Below are positions 59,505 through 64,000 of a stretch of 64,000 bases of DNA, piece after piece. A program made the position numbers and the translations under genes. This DNA comes from Streptomyces sp. NBC_00239 (lineage in GTDB: Bacteria; Actinomycetota; Actinomycetes; Streptomycetales; Streptomycetaceae), in assembly GCF_036194065.1 (NCBI RefSeq), contig NZ_CP108095.1:1922001-1986000 (forward strand), given 5' to 3'. The stretch's first letter is position 1. Every line of letters starts with the position of its first letter. Under the pieces are notes generated by a model. It saw only the letters and a program-made list of their open reading frames with translations, did not search any database and was not told where the DNA came from.

Positions 59505-61502
59505 TCAGGCGTCCGGGAGGAGGGTGCGGAGGCCGGCGCGGGCGCCTTCGGCGTAGGCGCGGGTGTACTCGGCCTCCGACAGGCGGGCCCGCAACACGGT
59601 CTCGGCGGGCGCCCGGCCACGGGCCCAGAACGCCGCGGCCCGCGGATCCCGCAACAGCACCGCCCTGATCCGGTCCACCGCCCCCAACAGCATCGCGCCC
59701 TCCCGGTGCCGCCCCAGGTCCGTCTCCAGCGCGGCCAGCAACTCGGCCGCGGCGGCCTGGCCCAGCAGGTCGCCCAGGGCCAGCTGGGTGCCGAGCGCCC
59801 GCAGCAGTTCGCCCCGGGCCGCCCGCACCTGGTCCTCCCGCCGCAGCACCTGGGCGTGCGCGTACCCGACCCAGGCGCGGGCCCACGGATCGGCGCCGGT
59901 GGGCGGGCCGTCCTCGACGGGTACCGCCGACGGGTCCGTCCAGGACAGCGCCAAGGTGTGCGCGGCGATCAGCGCGCCCCGGCCGGGCCCGAACTCCGGC
60001 TGCGCCGGCAGCAGGTCCAGCGCCTCGCGGAACTCCCCCGCGGCGTCGTCGAAGCGCGTGTCCCACAGCGCCACCGTGCCGCGGGCGTGCGCGAGGTACG
60101 CCACGCAGGTGTCCTCGCCCTCCTGCACGGCCGCCGCCCATCCCTCGATCAGCAGCGGATCCGCCCCGTCCGCCTCGCCCAGGCAGCCCACCAGCCACGC
60201 GGTGAGCCACAGGGCGCGCGCCGGACGCGGGGCCGGGTGCGCGGCCAGCGCCCGTTCCAGGTGCCGGCGGCCCTCGACCAGCAGCCCGCAGGCCGCCCAC
60301 AGGAACCACAGCGCGACCGCGACCTCCAGGGCGGCGGCCGCTCCCGCGCCGCCCACGGGGTTCATCGCCAGCCGCAGGTCGGGCAGTTCCCGCAGGGCCA
60401 GTTCGCGCGCCTCCCGCTGGAGCCCGGCCCGCCACAGCTGCGCCGACCGCTCGGCGGTCAGCCGGTACCACTCGTGGTGCCGGCGGGCCGCCTCCGTGTG
60501 GTCCCCGCGTACGAGGAGCTGCCGGGCGGCGTGGGCCCGTACGGACAGCGGCAGCCGGTGGCGGCCCGGCCCGGCGTCGAGCAGCAGGCCGGGGGCGAGC
60601 CGGCGCAGGGCCTCGCCCGCCTCCTCCGTGGACAGCGCGCCGAATCCGCAGACGGCCTCGACGGCGGCCTGGTCGAAGGCGCCCGCGAACACCGACAGCC
60701 GCTCCCACAGCAGCCGCTCGGCCGGGGAGCACAGCCGGTGGGTGCGTTCGACGTCGCCGCGGGTGCCGCGGCCGGCGCCGCCCGCCAGGAAGCGCAGCGG
60801 GTCGGCCTCGACCCGGCGCAGGGCCTGCTCGGGCGCGTACTGGTGGAGGCGCCCGGCCGCGAGTTCGAGGGCGCCGGGGATGCCGTCGAGGGCGCGGCAC
60901 AGCCGGGCGACCGGCGCGGAGTTGCGCCGGGTCAGTTCGAAGAACGGGTCGGCGCCCAGGGCCCGCTCGGTGAACAGCCGTACGGCCGGGTACGCGGCGG
61001 GGTCGGCGGCCGCGTCGCCCTCGGCCTCGACGGGGGGCACGGCGAGCGGCGGCACCGGCAGGCACACCTCCGGGTCGATGCCCAGCGGCCACTGCGAGGT
61101 GGCGAGCACACGCAGCTGCGGCAGCCGCACCAGCAGCTGGCCGACCAGCCCGGCACAGGTCTCGCCGAGCTGCTCGCAGCCGTCGAGTACGAGGAGGACG
61201 GGCCGGCCGGCGAGGCCGTCGACGAGTTCGCCCTCCAGGGCGGCCCAGCGCTCCTCGGGCAGCCCGGCCAGGTCGGCCCAGACGGTCTCGGGGGCCCGGC
61301 GCCCGGCGGGCTGCCCGGTGCGGCCGGTACGGACCGCCCGGATCGCGAGCCGGGTCTTGCCGATGCCCGCGGGCCCTGTGAGAGTGACCAGGCGGCCGGT
61401 GGCGAGCAGCGCGGCCGTGGCGGCGAGCTCGTCCTCACGGCCGACGAAGCTTGACGGTTCGGCGGGCACCATGGCGCGTACGCCCCCCGGGGACTCGGCC
61501 AC
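59505..61502 (-). CDS. STAND/AfsR-like NTPase without HTH domain
   Basis: A 665-residue protein with an NB-ARC/AAA-type NTPase at the N-terminus: FVGREDELAATAALLATGRL, Walker A LTGPAGIGKTRLAIRAV, Walker B RPVLLVLDGCEQLGE and LRVLATSQWPLGI (sensor 1 Arg region). The arm-rich rest (about 330-650) is helical and repetitive, TPR-like (LLDGLHTEA-type blocks such as RALWLTAWLVGCLGEADGAD). LuxR- or SARP-type relatives carry a DNA-binding domain; none is seen at either end here. The GTG at 61502 is preferred since GGAGG precedes it by four bases; longer starts exist. It is divergent from the Lrp regulator. Confidence 0.82.
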   Translation of the reverse strand: MAESPGGVRAMVPAEPSSFVGREDELAATAALLATGRLVTLTGPAGIGKTRLAIRAVRTGRTGQPAGRRAPETVWADLAGLPEERWAALEGELVDGLAGRPVLLVLDGCEQLGETCAGLVGQLLVRLPQLRVLATSQWPLGIDPEVCLPVPPLAVPPVEAEGDAAADPAAYPAVRLFTERALGADPFFELTRRNSAPVARLCRALDGIPGALELAAGRLHQYAPEQALRRVEADPLRFLAGGAGRGTRGDVERTHRLCSPAERLLWERLSVFAGAFDQAAVEAVCGFGALSTEEAGEALRRLAPGLLLDAGPGRHRLPLSVRAHAARQLLVRGDHTEAARRHHEWYRLTAERSAQLWRAGLQREARELALRELPDLRLAMNPVGGAGAAAALEVAVALWFLWAACGLLVEGRRHLERALAAHPAPRPARALWLTAWLVGCLGEADGADPLLIEGWAAAVQEGEDTCVAYLAHARGTVALWDTRFDDAAGEFREALDLLPAQPEFGPGRGALIAAHTLALSWTDPSAVPVEDGPPTGADPWARAWVGYAHAQVLRREDQVRAARGELLRALGTQLALGDLLGQAAAAELLAALETDLGRHREGAMLLGAVDRIRAVLLRDPRAAAFWARGRAPAETVLRARLSEAEYTRAYAEGARAGLRTLLPDA

Positions 61503-61632
61503 ACTTCCTCCCCCGCTGCTGACGAAGACGCACGCGACAACCCCCGTGCCGGGTTGAACGCACCAAAGAGAGATCATCGGCTGTCACACCGGTCCCCTCG
61601 CCTGCGACCGGGAGAACCACCAGGGGAAGGGT

Positions 61633-62736
61633 ATGTACTCAGCCAATTCCGCCATGGACGACATGGACCGGGCGCTGGTCCACGCACTCCAGCTCGCTCC
61701 CCGTGCGAGCTGGGAGCGGCTGGGGCCGGTGCTCGGCGCCCGTCCCGACACCCTCGCGCGCCGCTGGGAGCGGCTCACCGCCACCGGCGACGCCTGGATA
61801 TCGGGACTGGGCCTGCGGACCGGCCGCCGGCCCCCGTGCATGGCCTGGGTCGAGATCGGCTGTGCGGCCGGCCGTTCGCCCGCGGTCGGCAGGGTCCTCG
61901 CCGGTGACGCGCACACGCTGGGCGTGGAGCACGTCACCGGCGGGCGGGACCTGCTGGCCTTCGTGGCCGTGCCGGACCTGCACGCGCTGTACCGGTACCT
62001 CACGCAGCGGGTGCAGCGGATACCGGGGGTCGTCACCACCCGTTCCTCGATGGTGACGTCCGTGCACTGCGCGCCGGACCGCTGGCGCCTCGACCAGCTG
62101 ACGCCGGCCCAGGTGGCGCAGCTGACCGGCCGGGCCGGGCGGCCGCTCCAGCTGTCGGCGGCCGCGCCCGCCGGAATGACCGACGAGGACCGGCCGCTGG
62201 TGCTGGCGCTGGCCTCCGACGCCCGGCGCAGCGTGGCCTCGCTGGCCCGCGAGTTCGCGATGAGCGAGTCGACGGTACGCCGCCGGCTGGCCCGGCTGGA
62301 GGCCGGGCACAGCCTGCGGTACAGCTGCGCACTGGCCGCCAGGCTCTCGGGCTGGCCGGTGTCGGCGACGGTGTGGGCCGAGGTGTCCGAGTACGAGGTC
62401 GCGGACTGCGCGGCGGTGGCCGCGGGCATCCGCGAGACACGGACCTGCATGTCGGTCAGCGGGCCGTGGAACTTCATGATCAGTGCGCGGCTGCGGACGA
62501 CCGAGGACCTGTCGCGGTACACGGCCGAGCTGACGCGGCGGCTCCCGGGGCTGCGGATCACCGACACGGCGGTCGCGCTGCACACGCGCAAGTCCGAGGC
62601 GCAGGTGCTGGATCAGGGTGGGCGGAGGGTGCGGTGCGTGGTCCCGGACATCTGGTCGGATCCGGCGCCCGGCACGGCCTCGCCCTACGCCGACCCCGAC
62701 CCCGAACCGGGCCCCTTACGCCCCCGCGCCGCCTGA
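61633..62736 (+). CDS. Double-domain Lrp/AsnC-family regulator
   Basis: A 367-residue regulator with two Lrp units in tandem. The first HTH (about 8-60) is LVHALQLAPRASWERLGPVL with RPDTLARRWERLTATG; the first RAM-like part runs to about 150. The second HTH is more canonical: LVLALASDARRSVASLAREF and SESTVRRRLARLEAG (about 195-240), followed by a second effector domain (VSGPWNFMISARLRTTEDLS). The C-terminal ~45 residues are Pro-rich. Such tandem Lrp proteins are typical of Streptomyces. AGGGGAAGGG precedes the ATG at 61633. It may regulate itself and the divergent STAND gene. Confidence 0.88.
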   Translation: MYSANSAMDDMDRALVHALQLAPRASWERLGPVLGARPDTLARRWERLTATGDAWISGLGLRTGRRPPCMAWVEIGCAAGRSPAVGRVLAGDAHTLGVEHVTGGRDLLAFVAVPDLHALYRYLTQRVQRIPGVVTTRSSMVTSVHCAPDRWRLDQLTPAQVAQLTGRAGRPLQLSAAAPAGMTDEDRPLVLALASDARRSVASLAREFAMSESTVRRRLARLEAGHSLRYSCALAARLSGWPVSATVWAEVSEYEVADCAAVAAGIRETRTCMSVSGPWNFMISARLRTTEDLSRYTAELTRRLPGLRITDTAVALHTRKSEAQVLDQGGRRVRCVVPDIWSDPAPGTASPYADPDPEPGPLRPRAA

Positions 62737-62802
62737 CCCGCCACCGGCCCCCAACCCGCCGCCCTAACGGGCGCCCCCAGCCTCGCCGACACCCTGGGGC
62801 GC

Positions 62803-63015
62803 CACTTCCAGCCTCGCCGGCGTTTGAGGCGCGGGGTTTGGGGCGGAGCCCCAAGGCTGCAACCCGGCTCCGCCGGGCACCGGGCTCCGCCCGGACCCGC
62901 TCCTCAAACGCCGGAGGGGCTGGAGTTGCCCCCACGGGCGCCGGCGAGGCTGAAGCGTGCGCGGGGTTGCCGGGCTCCGCCCGGACCCGCTCCTCAAACG
63001 CCGGAGGGGTTGAAT
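62803..63015. repeat. Intergenic palindromic repeat cluster C
   Basis: Contains the same ~120-base composite as cluster A (CCTCGCCGGCGTTTGAGG ... GGGGCGGAGCCCC ... CTCCTCAAACGCCGGAGG) followed by a second CTCCTCAAACGCCGGAGG unit. It lies between the convergent Lrp and NCS2 permease genes. Confidence 0.85.
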
Positions 63016-63045
63016 ACGCGCGCCACCGTCAGCCCGAAGGGCGCG

Positions 63046-64000
63046 TCAGTGGGCGGGTAGGGGGTCGGGGGTGGGGGTGGTGTGCCTCGCGCCGAGGTGG
63101 TTGAAGGCGAGGTTGAGGAGGATGGCGACCACGCAACCCGTGCTGATGCCGGAGTCGAGCACCACCAGCAGGTCCTCGGGAAACGCGTGGTAGAAGTCCG
63201 GGGCCGCGATGGGGATCAGGCCGACACCCACCGACGCGGCGACGATCAGCGCGTTCTCGCCCTTCTCCATGGCCGCCCCGGCGAGCGTCTGGATCCCGCT
63301 GGCCGCCACCGACCCGAACAGCACGATCCCGGCCCCGCCGAGCACCGGCAGCGGTACCAGCGCGATGACCGAGGCGGCCATCGGGCACAGCCCGAGCAGG
63401 ATGAGGATGCCCCCGCCGGCCGCTACGACGAACCGGCTGCGCACCTTGGTCATGGCGACGAGCCCGATGTTCTGGGCGAAGGCGCTGCACATGAAGCCGT
63501 TGAAGAGGGGGCTGAGCGCGCTGCCGAGGGTGTCGGCGCGCAGCCCGCCCTCGATGGTCCGCGCGTCGGCGGGCCGTCCCACGATCTTGCCGAGCGCCAG
63601 GATGTCGGCGGTGGACTCGGTCATGCAGACGAGCATCACGATGCACATCGAGACGATCGCCGCGACCTCGAACTGCGGGGCGCCGAAGTGGAACGGGGTC
63701 GGGAAGCCGACCAGGTCGGCGTCGCGCATCGCGTCGAAGTTCGTCATGCCGAGCGGGACGGCGAGCAGGGTGCCGGCCGCCAGGCCGAGCAGGATGGCGA
63801 TCTGCTGGAGGAAGCCGCGCAGCAGCCGGCGCAGCAGCAGGACGATGACGAGCGTGGCGGCCGCCATGCCGATGTTCCGCAGGGAGCCGTAGTCGGTGGC
63901 GGTGCGGTTGCCGCCCTGGGACCAGTTGAAGGCCACGGGCAGCAGGGAGATCCCGATGAGGGTGATGACGGTGCCGGTGACCACGGGCGGGAAGAAGCGG
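63046..64000 (-). CDS. NCS2 nucleobase:cation symporter (xanthine/uracil/urate permease), N-terminus beyond window
   Basis: The last 317 or so residues of a polytopic permease; the N-terminal part lies beyond base 64000. Helices and signatures fit the NCS2 family: PVVTGTVITLIGISLLP, the binding-site stretch MCIVMLVCMTESTADILALG, GALS-type FNGFMCSAFAQNIGLVAMTK and SRFVVAAGGGILILLGLCPM. The subfamily looks like xanthine/uric-acid permeases (PbuX/UacT type). It would import a purine to feed the allantoin pathway encoded at 45-48 kb, an inference from the neighbourhood. Confidence 0.92.
   Translation of the reverse strand, partial: RFFPPVVTGTVITLIGISLLPVAFNWSQGGNRTATDYGSLRNIGMAAATLVIVLLLRRLLRGFLQQIAILLGLAAGTLLAVPLGMTNFDAMRDADLVGFPTPFHFGAPQFEVAAIVSMCIVMLVCMTESTADILALGKIVGRPADARTIEGGLRADTLGSALSPLFNGFMCSAFAQNIGLVAMTKVRSRFVVAAGGGILILLGLCPMAASVIALVPLPVLGGAGIVLFGSVAASGIQTLAGAAMEKGENALIVAASVGVGLIPIAAPDFYHAFPEDLLVVLDSGISTGCVVAILLNLAFNHLGARHTTPTPDPLPAH

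Overview
The window looks like a chromosomal stretch of a Streptomyces or close relative. Third codon positions are almost always G or C, GTG and TTG starts are common, 4-bp GTGA/ATGA gene overlaps are frequent, and the protein families are typical of the group (F420-type oxidoreductases, several P450s, FemX/MurJ, AllR-type purine regulation). No phage, integrase, transposase, CRISPR array, rRNA or tRNA gene was seen.

Layout. (1) 1-10812: a divergent surface/toxin locus. A large DNRLRE/FG-GAP secreted protein on the minus strand, cut by the window edge, faces a 2381-residue secreted RHS-repeat protein that ends in a HINT peptidase and an EndoU-type RNase tip, followed by a small immunity-protein candidate. 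(2) 10837-16881: a frameshifted DinB-like gene, then a reductive pyrimidine catabolism operon on the minus strand (nitrilase/beta-ureidopropionase type, aminotransferase, dihydropyrimidinase, LLM flavin oxidoreductase). The dihydropyrimidinase gene is present once complete and once as a 5' remnant. (3) 17094-25649: mixed genes, including an XRE regulator divergent from a second methionine aminopeptidase, both apparently leaderless with matching operator boxes, and gamma-glutamyltransferase. (4) 24330-32691: an apparent six-gene minus-strand operon femX-murJ-response regulator-sensor kinase-GerMN lipoprotein-P450, divergent from an L,D-transpeptidase lipoprotein. (5) 32875-36361: an orphan amino-acid ABC ATPase, exonuclease III, an MBL-fold hydrolase and small proteins. 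(6) 35780-41636: a sugar ABC transporter operon with a ROK kinase, divergent from a Gfo/Idh/MocA dehydrogenase. (7) 41657-44645: P450, EamA transporter, RibD/DHFR-like protein.

(8) 44888-57484: the allantoin regulon, allantoicase and allantoinase divergent from an IclR-family regulator, with malate synthase (which consumes the glyoxylate produced) 7 kb away. Perfect TTCCA-N5-TGGAA palindromes lie upstream of both the allB/allR pair and malate synthase. Between them sit an ABC exporter divergent from a NarL-type two-component system, a MocR-type regulator with repeated ATTGGC half-sites, and a molybdenum-cofactor nucleotidyltransferase-like gene. (9) 57815-64000: a secreted SGNH hydrolase, a STAND-type ATPase without an HTH domain, a double-domain Lrp/AsnC regulator, and the C-terminal part of an NCS2 xanthine/uracil/urate permease, which fits the nucleobase theme.

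Three clusters of one family of palindromic intergenic repeats occupy convergent gene ends at about 48.6, 59.2 and 62.9 kb. The observations I rate highest are the RHS-EndoU locus with its candidate immunity protein, the mosaic dihydropyrimidinase, the envelope-stress-like operon that ends in a P450, and the two leaderless/operator arrangements.
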